Part shown: piece by piece, positions 7,488 to 15,689 of the stretch | Layout: every line of letters begins with the position of its first letter | Position numbering within the stretch: position 1 is the stretch's first letter | Source: Corallococcus coralloides DSM 2259 | GTDB taxonomy: Bacteria > Myxococcota > Myxococcia > Myxococcales > Myxococcaceae | Length of the DNA stretch: 64,000 nucleotides | Reading direction: 5' to 3' | Assembly: GCF_000255295.1 (NCBI RefSeq) | Contig: NC_017030.1 | Span: 8,468,328 to 8,532,327, forward strand | Made by a program: the position numbers and the translations under genes | The notes under the pieces: generated by a model | Databases searched by the model: none | What the model saw: the letters and a program-made list of their open reading frames with translations, nothing else | Told to the model about the DNA's origin: nothing

Positions 7488-9296
7488 CTACTGGTAGGTG
7501 TCCAGGTAGGCGCGGTGGCTGTTGGAGAACTCGTAGTTCGTGAACTTGTCCCAGTTGATGGACCAGGTCATCAGCCCCTTGAAGCCCGGGTAACCACCAG
7601 CCTTGCGCAGCACGTAGGTGCCGCCGAAGGACTGGCCCTTCATCAGGTAGTCCAGCGCCTTCTGCACGTTGGCGGGCGTGGTGTAGCCGCCGCCCGCGGC
7701 CTGCGGCGAGGACGGCAGGCCGATGACGACCTGCTCCGGCCGCAGCGCGGGGAAGACGGCGCTCGCGTTGCCGCCCACGGGGAAGCCCTGGAGCAGCATC
7801 TCCGCCATGGCCACGTGGAAGTCCGGCGTGCTCTGCGCGTACGCGCGGCCGTCCAGGCCCATCACCGTGCCGGTGTTGTAGTGCTGCACGTGCAGGTACG
7901 TCAGCCGGTCGCGCAGCGCATAAATGACGGGGAGGTAGGCGCCCCACGGACCACCATACGCCGCGTAGCCGCCCTGCACGTACGCGGTCTCCGGCGCCAT
8001 GGTGAGCAGGAAGCCCGCGCCGTTGTCGTTGAGCAACTGGCGCGTGCCGGCGATGAGGTGCTGGATGCGCGGCGTGGTGGGGTTGCGGAAGTCGGTGTCC
8101 CCGCCGTTGAGCGACAGCGACGCGCCCTCCAGGTCCAGGTCCAGGCCGTCAAAGCCATACGTGTTGATGAGCCCCTGCATGCTGGTGACGAAGGCCTGCC
8201 GCGCCGCTGCGTCGTCCAGGTGGATGGTGCCGTTGGCGCCACCCAGGGAGATGAGCACCTTGCGGCCCTGCGCCTTGAGCGTGGCGATGTCCGCTTTGAA
8301 CTCGGCCACGGTGGCGTTGTACGGGGTGAAGCCCATGGTGCCCGACGGCGCGCCCGGCACCGGCTCCGCGAAGGCCACCTGGATGACGTTGAACTTGGAG
8401 GACACGTCGCGCAGCCGGATGTTGGTGGAGCCGTTGTCGAAGTTGTGCCAGTAGCCGACCAGCACCTTGCTGCCCGTGGGAGCGGTGTTGCCCGTCGTCA
8501 CGGCGACGCTGTTGCTCGCGGCGGAGCGGTTGCCGGCCGCGTCGCGCGCCTTCGCCGTGAAGGTGTACGTGGTGTTGGCGGCGAGCCCCGTCACGGTGGC
8601 GTTCAGCGTGGTGCTGGTGGCCGCCGCGCTGGAGCCGCCGTTGACGAAGATTTCGTAGCCGGTGACGCCCACGTTGTCGCTGGACGCGTTGAACGCCAGG
8701 GACACGCTGGAGGACGTCACGCCCGTGGAGCGCAGCGAGCCGGGCGCGGTGGGGGCCTGCGTGTCCTGCGCGGGGCGGCTGGGCGTGGTGGTGCTGAACG
8801 CGGCGCTCGCGGCGGAGCGGTTGCCGGCCGCGTCGCGCGCCTTCACGGTGAACGTATAGGAGGTGTTGGCGGCCAGCCCGGTGACGGTGGCGCTCGTCGT
8901 GGTGGAGGTGGCGGAGGCGGAGGCGCCGTTGTTGACGAAGACCTCGTAGCCGGTGACGCCCACGTTGTCGGTGGACGCGCTCCAGGTCAGCGACACGCTG
9001 TCATACGTCTTGGAGGGCGAACCGACGCCAGCGGGCGCGGTGGGGGCCTGCGTGTCCGCGGGAGGATTGCCGGTGCGCTCCAGCCACAGGGCGAGCACGT
9101 TGGGCGGCTCCCAGCCCACCAGGGACGTGTGGGCCTGCCGGCAGTCGTAGCCCTTCCCTCCATAGGACGCGATGTCGCCCACGGCGTACGCGACGCCTGG
9201 GGCCCAGGCGCCCCGGTCCGCGGCCAGGGCCAGGGTGGGTAGAAGCAGCAGGAGCACGGCGAGGGCCGCGCGGGACGACGAACGAGGGGGATGCAT
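7488..9296 (-). CDS. Secreted GH18 chitinase with chitin-binding and two FnIII domains
   Basis: A 602-residue exported enzyme predicted to hydrolyse chitin. Order: signal peptide (residues 1-26, leucine-rich, ending ALA), a CBM5/12 chitin-binding module (about 28-77, with aromatic residues and GWEPPNVLALW), two fibronectin type III domains (about 84-166 and 178-263, each with SLxxxxSxDNVGVTGYEVF-type strands), and a GH18 catalytic barrel to the end. The GH18 signature DGLDLDLEG is intact, with the catalytic acid at about Glu390. The start at 9296 is chosen because the signal peptide begins there; a longer in-frame start adds 12 residues with no purpose. It probably serves scavenging or predation on chitinous prey. 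The two FnIII domains are close copies. Confidence 0.93.
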   Translation of the reverse strand: MHPPRSSSRAALAVLLLLLPTLALAADRGAWAPGVAYAVGDIASYGGKGYDCRQAHTSLVGWEPPNVLALWLERTGNPPADTQAPTAPAGVGSPSKTYDSVSLTWSASTDNVGVTGYEVFVNNGASASATSTTTSATVTGLAANTSYTFTVKARDAAGNRSAASAAFSTTTPSRPAQDTQAPTAPGSLRSTGVTSSSVSLAFNASSDNVGVTGYEIFVNGGSSAAATSTTLNATVTGLAANTTYTFTAKARDAAGNRSAASNSVAVTTGNTAPTGSKVLVGYWHNFDNGSTNIRLRDVSSKFNVIQVAFAEPVPGAPSGTMGFTPYNATVAEFKADIATLKAQGRKVLISLGGANGTIHLDDAAARQAFVTSMQGLINTYGFDGLDLDLEGASLSLNGGDTDFRNPTTPRIQHLIAGTRQLLNDNGAGFLLTMAPETAYVQGGYAAYGGPWGAYLPVIYALRDRLTYLHVQHYNTGTVMGLDGRAYAQSTPDFHVAMAEMLLQGFPVGGNASAVFPALRPEQVVIGLPSSPQAAGGGYTTPANVQKALDYLMKGQSFGGTYVLRKAGGYPGFKGLMTWSINWDKFTNYEFSNSHRAYLDTYQ

Positions 9297-9476
9297 TGGG
9301 GGAAAAGCCTCCCGGAAATGGGTCCGGGACACAGGGAGGGCGGACCCCGGGGAAGCGGGTCAAAGACCCTGAAAGATTTTCCCGAGCGGGCCTGGAAGGT
9401 TGATCAGCGAACGGAGGAGTTCGCCCTGGGGCTCAAGGTGTCCAGCAATTGGCCCAAGGTTCTAAAGTTCGTCTCC

Positions 9477-10736
9477 ATGAAGTTTCTAGGTGAGTTGGAC
9501 GAGGCCTCTCTCGCGCGGACCCAGCGGTGCAACCGTCGCCTCGCGGATCCGAACCGTCTGCAGGCCATCCGGGACACCGGGCTGATGGACACGCCCCAGG
9601 AGGAGGCCTTTGACCGCCTCGCCCGTCTGGCGGCGCAGTTGCTCAACGTCCCGCTGACCATCATGTCGCTGGTGGACTCGAACCGGCAGTTCTTCAAGGC
9701 GGACTTCGGCCTGCCCTCGCCCTTCCGGGAGACGCGGACGCTGCCCATCGACGCGTCGCTGTGCCGCTACACGCTCGAGGGGGAGCCCATCATCTCCTCG
9801 AACGCGCCCGCGGATCCGTTCCTGAAGTTCCATCCGTCCACCGGGCCCTGGGGCATCGTCGCCCTCATCGTACTGCCGTTGATCAACCCGGAAGGGCACG
9901 TGCTGGGGACCTTCTGCTGCATCCAGCCCACGGTGCGCGAGTGGACCGCGCAGGACCACCTGATCATGAAGGAGATGACGGCTTCCATCATGACGGAGAT
10001 CAACCTGCGCGATCAGCTCCGGAAGCTGAAGGCCGAGCAGCGGATGCGGGACACGTTCGTCGCGGCGCTCACGCACGACCTGCGCACGCCCCTGACGGCG
10101 TCGAAGCTGAGCGTGCAGCTGCTGGGCAGGCGCCACGCGGACCTGCCGAGCGTCCAGACCTCCGTGGCCCGGGTGTCGGCGAGCCTGGACCGGGCGGAAC
10201 GGATGATCCAGAACCTGCTGGACGCCAGCCGCATCAAGGCCGGCAAGCTGGTGGCGCTGGAGATGCGGGAGTGCGACCTCCACGCGGTCGCGGCCCAGAC
10301 GCTGGACGAGCTCTCGGCGCTCTACCCGGGGCGCTTCGAGCTGAAGGCGGAAGGCCTGTTCACGATGCGGGCGGATCCGCTCGGGCTGCGCCGCATCGTG
10401 GAGAACCTGGCCTCCAACGCGGCGAAGTACGGCGCGCCGGGCACCCCGATTGAAGTCCGGCTGGAGCGGAACGAGAACGAGGTGCGGCTCCAGGTGCGCA
10501 ACCAGGGCACGCCCATCGCCGCGGACGATCAGCAGACCATCTTCGAGCCGTTCCACCGCACGCGGTCCGCGACGGAGAGCGCGGAGAAGGGCTGGGGGCT
10601 GGGGCTGCCCCTGGTGCGAGGCCTGGCTGAAGCACACGGCGGCAAGGCCACCGTGACGAGCAGCGCCGACGAAGGGACCTGCTTCACCATCACCCTTCCG
10701 CTCGACGCGAGCGCACGGCAGCGGCTCTCGGCCTGA
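9477..10736 (+). CDS. GAF-domain sensor histidine kinase (cytoplasmic)
   Basis: A 419-residue two-component kinase without membrane segments. The N-terminal half (about residues 30-175) is a GAF domain of the kind that starts RLQAIRDTGLMDTP.EEAFDRL; the ligand is unknown. The dimerisation and phosphoacceptor helix contains ALTHDLRTPLT with His200. The ATPase domain has the N box (VENLASNAAKYG), NQGTPI in place of the usual DNGPGI, then FEPFHR and GWGLGLPLV. The NxGxPI variant occurs in many active kinases, so loss of activity is not implied. No response regulator is next to it, so it is an orphan kinase. The ATG at 9477 is used; the frame is open further upstream but without homology. Confidence 0.88.
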   Translation: MKFLGELDEASLARTQRCNRRLADPNRLQAIRDTGLMDTPQEEAFDRLARLAAQLLNVPLTIMSLVDSNRQFFKADFGLPSPFRETRTLPIDASLCRYTLEGEPIISSNAPADPFLKFHPSTGPWGIVALIVLPLINPEGHVLGTFCCIQPTVREWTAQDHLIMKEMTASIMTEINLRDQLRKLKAEQRMRDTFVAALTHDLRTPLTASKLSVQLLGRRHADLPSVQTSVARVSASLDRAERMIQNLLDASRIKAGKLVALEMRECDLHAVAAQTLDELSALYPGRFELKAEGLFTMRADPLGLRRIVENLASNAAKYGAPGTPIEVRLERNENEVRLQVRNQGTPIAADDQQTIFEPFHRTRSATESAEKGWGLGLPLVRGLAEAHGGKATVTSSADEGTCFTITLPLDASARQRLSA

Positions 10737-10770
10737 GGGGCTCGGAGCGCTCCGGCGCTATCCTGTCCCC

Positions 10771-11595
10771 ATGGCCATTCCTGCCCACTACGACGCCCTC
10801 TCCACGCTGGAGCTGGCCCTCCTCGAGCTGAAGGAGGAGAGGAACTGGGCGGCGTACGAGGCGCTGCGAAAGCGGGACCGGGAGGAGGTGTTCAAAGCCG
10901 CCGTGCAGCTGCTGCGGTCTTCCTCCGCGCGGGAGCGAGCCCTGGGCGCGGATCTCCTCGTCCAGGCGACCGGCTACGACGAGGAGGCACGCCTTGAACG
11001 CGGGGCGCGGTCCGCGGACGTCCTCCTGGCCGCGCTCCCCACCGAGCAGGACGCCAGCGTCCTCCGGGCAATGGGCCACACCCTCGGCTACATCGCTGAC
11101 GCCCGGGCGGTGCCCGCGCTGCGGGCCTTGAAGGACCACCTGGATTCCCGGGTCCGGCTGGGAGTCGCCTCGGGTCTGTCGCAGCACCAGGACCCCGTGG
11201 CCCTCCAGACCTTGATCGAGCTCTCCCGGGACGGGCACGCGTCCGTGCGCGAGGAGGCGATCTCCGCGCTGTCCCTCAAGGACGAGGACGCGGTGGATTC
11301 TCCAGAGCTGCGGGAGGCGTTCCTCGACCGGCTCTCGGATGAAGTCACCGACATCCGGACCGACTCCCTGATCGGGCTGGCCCGGAGGAAGGACCCTCGC
11401 GTGCGGGAGCCCCTCCGCCGTGAGCTGGAGAGACGCCCCGTCGCCATCGAGGCCATCGAGGCCGCGAGGTACCTGGAGGACGTCTCGTTCCTGCCGTTGC
11501 TCCTCGCGGTCCGAGAGGCCGCCCGCCCGATGGACGACGCCTTCGAAGGCGCCATCGACTTCGCCATCGAGTGCCTGGGAGGGCGCGCGCCATGA
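10771..11595 (+). CDS. HEAT-repeat protein, first of a tandem pair
   Basis: A 274-residue protein with no signal peptide, built of helical HEAT-like repeats such as RAVPALRALKDHLDSRVRLG, PVALQTLIELSRDGHASVRE and KDPRVREPLRRELERRPVAI. Such solenoids bind proteins and have no activity of their own. Its stop overlaps the start of the next gene in ATGA, and the downstream protein has the same layout, so the two arose by tandem duplication and are translationally coupled. Similar proteins are common in myxobacteria and function is unknown. It lies 34 bp after the histidine kinase on the same strand; a regulatory link is possible but not shown. Confidence 0.8.
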   Translation: MAIPAHYDALSTLELALLELKEERNWAAYEALRKRDREEVFKAAVQLLRSSSARERALGADLLVQATGYDEEARLERGARSADVLLAALPTEQDASVLRAMGHTLGYIADARAVPALRALKDHLDSRVRLGVASGLSQHQDPVALQTLIELSRDGHASVREEAISALSLKDEDAVDSPELREAFLDRLSDEVTDIRTDSLIGLARRKDPRVREPLRRELERRPVAIEAIEAARYLEDVSFLPLLLAVREAARPMDDAFEGAIDFAIECLGGRAP

Positions 11596-12398
11596 AAGAC
11601 CACTCCGTCCCGGAGTTGATTGCCCTCTCGCTCCAGGGTGACGAGGACGACGAGACGGCCTGGGAGGCCATCCGCGAGCTGCACGACCGGGGCGGCGACG
11701 AGGTGTTCGAGGCGGCCGTCAGGTTGCTGCACTCCGCTTCTTCACGCGAGCGTGGACGCGGCACGGACATCCTCGCGCAACTGGGCGGGCGGAAACGCAG
11801 CGACGCACTCATGGCGAAGTGCGCGGATGAAATCCTGTCCGCGCTGGCCACCGAGCAGGATGCCGACGTCCTGGGTTCAATGGGTGTAGCCCTGGGGCAC
11901 CTCTGGGATGCCCGGGCGGTTCCCGCCCTTCAGCCCCTGAAGGACCATCCGGACGAGGACGTCCGGATGGGCGTGGTCATGGGGATGATGCACCACCGGG
12001 ATCCGGTCGCGATCCAGACCTTGATTGAGCTCTCCCGAGACAGCGACGAGGACGTCCGCAACTGGGCGACCTTCAGTCTGGGCAGCCAGGCGGAAGACGT
12101 GGACACGCCCGAGCTTCGGGATGCGTTGTTCGACCGGCTCACGGAGTCCAACATAGAGCTTCGCGGCGAGGCCCTGGTCGGACTGGCGCTGCGCAAGGAC
12201 CCGCGTGTCCTGGAGCCGCTGCGCCGCGAGCTGGAGAGCAGCGAGGTCATCGTCCTGGCCGTCGAGGCCGCGCAGGCGCTGGAGGACCTCTCTCTCCTGC
12301 CGCTGCTCCATGGTCTTCGGGACCCACCTGGCAAGGCCGACAGCTACTTCCGCAGCGTCCTCGCCGAGGCCATCAGCCACCTGGAATCACTCGCCTGA
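11592..12398 (+). CDS. HEAT-repeat protein, second of a tandem pair
   Basis: A 268-residue paralogue of the preceding protein, starting at the ATG inside the ATGA overlap. It repeats the same landmarks: EVFEAAVRLLHSASSRERG, LATEQDADVLGSMGVALGHL, RAVPALQPLKDHPDEDVRMG, PVAIQTLIELSRDSDEDVRN and KDPRVLEPLRRELESSEVIV. Those align without large gaps to the first copy, but the sequences have clearly diverged, so the duplication is not recent. The N-terminus is rich in acidic residues. Function is unknown; a protein-binding solenoid is the only supportable statement. Confidence 0.8.
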   Translation: MKDHSVPELIALSLQGDEDDETAWEAIRELHDRGGDEVFEAAVRLLHSASSRERGRGTDILAQLGGRKRSDALMAKCADEILSALATEQDADVLGSMGVALGHLWDARAVPALQPLKDHPDEDVRMGVVMGMMHHRDPVAIQTLIELSRDSDEDVRNWATFSLGSQAEDVDTPELRDALFDRLTESNIELRGEALVGLALRKDPRVLEPLRRELESSEVIVLAVEAAQALEDLSLLPLLHGLRDPPGKADSYFRSVLAEAISHLESLA

Positions 12399-12497
12399 GC
12401 AATGGCTGTGCCGGACCGGTCTCCGTGGAAATCCCAGGACTTCCAGACGGGAGGGGTGCGCCTTCCGCATGGCGCCGGACCTCTACATCAGACAGGT

Positions 12498-12568
12498 CCT
12501 GTCCTCTCCACAGGACAGGAAGCGTGCACCTATCCCCTGTGTGCCTTGCGGCGAAGCGGTGGGTGCAC
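12498..12568 (+). promoter_or_regulatory. Two stem-loops in the 230-bp gap before the Ala/Lys-rich gene
   Basis: The gap 12399-12628 holds two inverted repeats. The first is perfect: CCTGTCCT at 12498-12505 and AGGACAGG at 12512-12519 with a 6-base loop. The second pairs GTGCACC at 12524-12530 with GGTGCAC at 12562-12568 around a 31-base loop. The first may terminate the HEAT operon, or both may form a structured leader of the downstream gene. No T-tract follows. I see no coding potential in the gap. Confidence 0.4.
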
Positions 12569-12628
12569 TAGCCATCGGGGGACGAGGGCCGACGGCGCCG
12601 ACCGCTCGGGTCCTCCGAGGATGACTTT

Positions 12629-14437
12629 ATGGCCCAGCGCCGCCCGACCCGACCTTCCGCCTCCTCCGATTCGTCCAAGTCCCGCACTGCCGCTGGCAAG
12701 GCCGCCACGAAGCCCGGGGGCCGTCCCACCGGGGGCAAGGCCCCTGCCCCGGCGAAGAAGGCCACGGTCGCGAAGCCGGTGGCGCAGGCCCTGAAGACCG
12801 CGGCGTCGAAGCTGAAGCAGGTCGCGAAGGCGGTGAAGGGCGCGGCGGCGAAGGCCCCGGCGTCCAAGGCAAAGCCTGTCGCGAAGGCGGCTCAGGCTCC
12901 CAAGGCTTCTGCCTCGAAGACAGCCCAGGCTCCGAAGGCTTCCGTGGCGAAGTCGGGTGCTCAGGCTTCGAAGGCGCCTGCCGCGAAGGCCGCGGCTCAG
13001 GCGCCGAAGGGCTCCGCCGTGAAGACGGGCGGTGCGCAGGCGCTGAAGACGCCGGCCCAGAAGTCCGCCCAGGCTCCGAAGTCCGCCCAGGCTCCGAAGT
13101 CCGCCCAGGCTCCGAAGGCGCCTGCGGCGAAGGTCGCCGCGCATGCTCCTGCCGCGAAGCCGGGCGCTCAACCGCCGAAGGCGCCCGTTGCGAAGGCCGC
13201 GGAGCAGACTTCGAAGACGCCTGTCACGAAGCCCACCGCGCAGGCTTCAAAGGCTGCCGCCGCGAAGTCCTCCTCGGCTGAGGAGAGCCTCAAGGCTCCC
13301 GCATCGAAGGTCGCCGGAAGTGCCGCTCAGGCAGCCGTAGCGGAACCTGCTTCAACCAAGAAGGGCCCGAAGGCGTCCGCTGCGAAGGCCGCCGGACAAG
13401 CCGCGCAGAAGCCGGGCTCGACCGCGGAAGGCCCCAAGGCCGATGCATCGAAGTCCCCCGAGGCGGTTGCGGAGCCTGCTTCGACCAGGAAGGGCTCGAA
13501 GGCTGCATCGACCGAGAAGGCCGCCGAAGTTGTCTCGGAGCCTGCATCGACCGAGGAGGGTGCCAAGGTCGATGCATCGAAAGCCGCCGAAGTTGTCTCG
13601 GAGCCCGTATCGACCGAGGAGAGCCCGAAGCCTTCCGCCTCAACGCCCTCCGAACAGCCGCCCCAAGCTCCCGAGCCGACCGCCGCGGGGACGAAGACGG
13701 CCGAGCTGAAGACAGGCGCCAGCGAGGCCCCTTCCAAGCGCGCGGGAAAGGCGCCCAAGGGCTCTTCCGCGAAGAAGACCCCGGCAGAAGAACCTCCCGC
13801 CTCCACGCCGCTGGAGGCCCCTGCGCCTTCCACTTCGGAGACCACCACGCCCGCGGCACAGGCGGAGACGGGCGCCGCCGACACCGTGGAAGGAACTCCT
13901 CCCGCCACGGAGACGACGACCGCCGAGGAAGCCTCCTCGCGCAAGGGTTCGGGCCGCGCCGCGAAGCGGAAGACCTCCGAAGCCGAAGCCGCTCCCGCCG
14001 AGGCGCCTGAAGAAGCATCCACTCCTGCCGCCTCCAGCGAGGAGCCTGCCTCCAAGTCGAAGCGCGGCGCCAAGGGCGTGGCTCGCCCCACCGAGGAGCC
14101 CACCCCTGCCCCCTCCGCCCCGGCGAAGCCCGCGCGCACCGCGGATCCGCAGTACCTCATCCTGACCGGCGGCTCGCCCTTCCTGCGCGCCATCGGCTCC
14201 GTGCGCCGCCCGGACGGTGAAACCCTGCCGGGCTTCGCCAACCTGGCCGTGACCAAGATGTCTGCGGCCCCGCTGCCCACCGAACCGGGCCCGTACGAGT
14301 TCCGCTTCCAGGCCAGCAACGGCACCGGCGACTTCAAGCTCGCGCAGCGCAGCGAGACCGGCGCCCCCCGCAACGTGCGCGACTTCGAGATGGCGTCCTC
14401 GGGCGGCTTCCAGCTCTACCGCTTCACCATCCCCTGA
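12629..14437 (+). CDS. Ala/Lys/Pro-rich repeat protein with a conserved C-terminal domain
   Basis: A 602-residue protein. Residues 1 to about 500 are low complexity, built from A, K, P, S, T and later E, in loose repeats of the type AQAPKxxxAK and later SEPASTEEG. This resembles histone-H1-like bacterial tails; the first 240 residues are strongly basic and the middle becomes acidic. The last 95 or so residues are ordinary globular sequence (ADPQYLILTGGSPFLRAIGS ... GGFQLYRFTIP) that looks beta-rich; I do not recognise the family. There is no signal peptide or membrane segment, so a cytoplasmic or nucleoid-linked role is possible. GAGGA precedes the ATG. Reading this as coding is supported by the clean start, the structured end and codon-third-position GC. 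Confidence 0.8.
   Translation: MAQRRPTRPSASSDSSKSRTAAGKAATKPGGRPTGGKAPAPAKKATVAKPVAQALKTAASKLKQVAKAVKGAAAKAPASKAKPVAKAAQAPKASASKTAQAPKASVAKSGAQASKAPAAKAAAQAPKGSAVKTGGAQALKTPAQKSAQAPKSAQAPKSAQAPKAPAAKVAAHAPAAKPGAQPPKAPVAKAAEQTSKTPVTKPTAQASKAAAAKSSSAEESLKAPASKVAGSAAQAAVAEPASTKKGPKASAAKAAGQAAQKPGSTAEGPKADASKSPEAVAEPASTRKGSKAASTEKAAEVVSEPASTEEGAKVDASKAAEVVSEPVSTEESPKPSASTPSEQPPQAPEPTAAGTKTAELKTGASEAPSKRAGKAPKGSSAKKTPAEEPPASTPLEAPAPSTSETTTPAAQAETGAADTVEGTPPATETTTAEEASSRKGSGRAAKRKTSEAEAAPAEAPEEASTPAASSEEPASKSKRGAKGVARPTEEPTPAPSAPAKPARTADPQYLILTGGSPFLRAIGSVRRPDGETLPGFANLAVTKMSAAPLPTEPGPYEFRFQASNGTGDFKLAQRSETGAPRNVRDFEMASSGGFQLYRFTIP
13061..13114 (+). repeat. Three perfect 18-bp tandem repeats in the coding region
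   Basis: The 18-bp unit AAGTCCGCCCAGGCTCCG occurs three times without change (13061-13078, 13079-13096, 13097-13114), encoding KSAQAP three times. It is in frame, so copy-number change would lengthen or shorten the protein tail by six residues without breaking it. Perfect identity suggests recent expansion. Confidence 0.9.
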
Positions 14438-14444
14438 AGCCACC

Positions 14445-15473
14445 TCACGGCGGCAGGAACCGCGACATCAACGCGAGCCCCGGCGCCTCCAGGGGCACGC
14501 GCCCCCGCAGCGCGGAGAACAACGACCAGCCGTGGTCCGAGAGGATGACCACGGCCGCGTCCGCCGCGACGCTGAGCCCCATGAAGCCCACGTAGCCCCC
14601 CATCACCGACGAGCGCCACACCACGTCCTTCCCGCGCACCTGGGACACGTTCCATCCCAGGCCGCGCTGGAAGCGCCCGGCCTTCACCCGGGGCGCCTGC
14701 ATCCGGTACAGGGCCTTGGTGAAGGACGTCTCGCCCCGCCCCAGGTTCGTCTCCAGGAAGCGCATCACGTCCCCCACCGTGGAGTGCATCGCGCCGCCGC
14801 CCGGGAGCGCCGGGAAGGTCCACGGCGGCACGGGCTTGCCTCGCGCGGTGTGGCCCTGCAACAGGCGCGGGGCCAGCTCCTCCGTGACGCGCGCCGTGGT
14901 GTCCCCAAGCCCCATGGGCTTGCAGAGCACATCCCGCATCAGGTGCCCGTAGTTCAGCGCCATGCGCCGGGAGAGCGCGTGGCCGAGCACGCCCATGCCC
15001 AGGAAGGACTCGGACGACGGGTGCGGCGGCGGCTGCCGGGGGTGGTAGCTGCGCAGGAACTCGCCGAACAGGCTCGCGGAGTAGTGTCCGAACGGGTCAT
15101 CCGGATTCGCGGGCGCCGCGCCCAGGTTCGGCGGCAGGTGCGGCAGCCCGGAGGTGTGCGTCGCCAGCTGCTCCAGCGTGATGCGCTGCGCGACCTCGTC
15201 GTTGAGCAGCGACGTGGGAATCAGGTTCCCCAGGGGCTCGTCGAGCCGCACGTCCCCCCGCTCCGCCATCACCGACAGGAGCGCCGCCGTGAAGACCTCC
15301 GTGAGCGCCCCCAGGGAGAACAGGGCGTCCGTGGCCGGAGGCGTCCCCTTGCCCCGGAGTCCCTCGACGTGCAGCGCCCCCCGCCACGTCATCGCCGCGC
15401 ACACGGAGGCCGTCGGGTAGCCGCGCAGGTAGGGCCGCAGCTCCGCGTGGAGGAGGTCGGAAGGGTTCGACAT
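14445..15473 (-). CDS. Serine beta-lactamase-fold protein lacking catalytic motifs
   Basis: A 342-residue protein of the class C beta-lactamase/esterase family by overall pattern (FSLGALTEVFTAALLSVMAE, LEQLATHTSGLPHLPP, LPGGGAMHSTVGDVMRFLE, GLGWN). All three catalytic motifs are altered. The SxxK motif reads ALTE, so the nucleophile Ser is Ala56 and the Lys is Glu59. The YxN motif region reads FLG. The third motif (HxG/KTG) reads RSSV. The DNA gives these residues unambiguously and the frame is intact, so this is a conserved non-enzyme or an enzyme with another chemistry rather than a decayed gene. No signal peptide is evident. The ATG at 15473 is the only good start. It is convergent with the Ala/Lys-rich gene, 7 bp apart. 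Confidence 0.8.
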   Translation of the reverse strand: MSNPSDLLHAELRPYLRGYPTASVCAAMTWRGALHVEGLRGKGTPPATDALFSLGALTEVFTAALLSVMAERGDVRLDEPLGNLIPTSLLNDEVAQRITLEQLATHTSGLPHLPPNLGAAPANPDDPFGHYSASLFGEFLRSYHPRQPPPHPSSESFLGMGVLGHALSRRMALNYGHLMRDVLCKPMGLGDTTARVTEELAPRLLQGHTARGKPVPPWTFPALPGGGAMHSTVGDVMRFLETNLGRGETSFTKALYRMQAPRVKAGRFQRGLGWNVSQVRGKDVVWRSSVMGGYVGFMGLSVAADAAVVILSDHGWSLFSALRGRVPLEAPGLALMSRFLPP

Positions 15474-15689
15474 GGAGTGGCGCTTTACGAGCCCGCCGCC
15501 CGGTGAGGCAAGCCTCCCGGAAGCGGTTCTGTCAGGCATCACCGTGCGAGGCCGTCCGTCCCCTGGAAGGCCCCCTTTCGTCCCGACATGCCGCCCGCGT
15601 CCGCGCCCTCCAGCGCCCGCCGTGGCCGTGTCAGGCCCCGCGTGTGCTCGCGTCCACGTGGGCCCTTCCCCTGACGAAAGGCCACCTGG

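Noticed and set aside
9291..9476. A 62-residue N-terminal extension of the histidine kinase
   Set aside because: It would overlap the chitinase start and promoter region, has no homology, and the ATG at 9477 fits the GAF kinase family.
9477..10736. Loss of kinase activity in the histidine kinase because DxGxG reads NQGTPI
   Set aside because: The NxGxPI form is widespread in kinases expected to be active, and the H, N and G2 boxes are intact.
13061..13114. Tandem repeats considered as a CRISPR or regulatory repeat array
   Set aside because: The units are directly adjacent with no spacers and in frame inside a coding region.
12530..13171. A 213-residue minus-strand Arg/Leu/Gly-rich frame opposite the Ala/Lys-rich gene
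   Set aside because: It is the reverse of the repeat region and has no start signal; the plus-strand frame has a ribosome site and a structured C-terminal domain.
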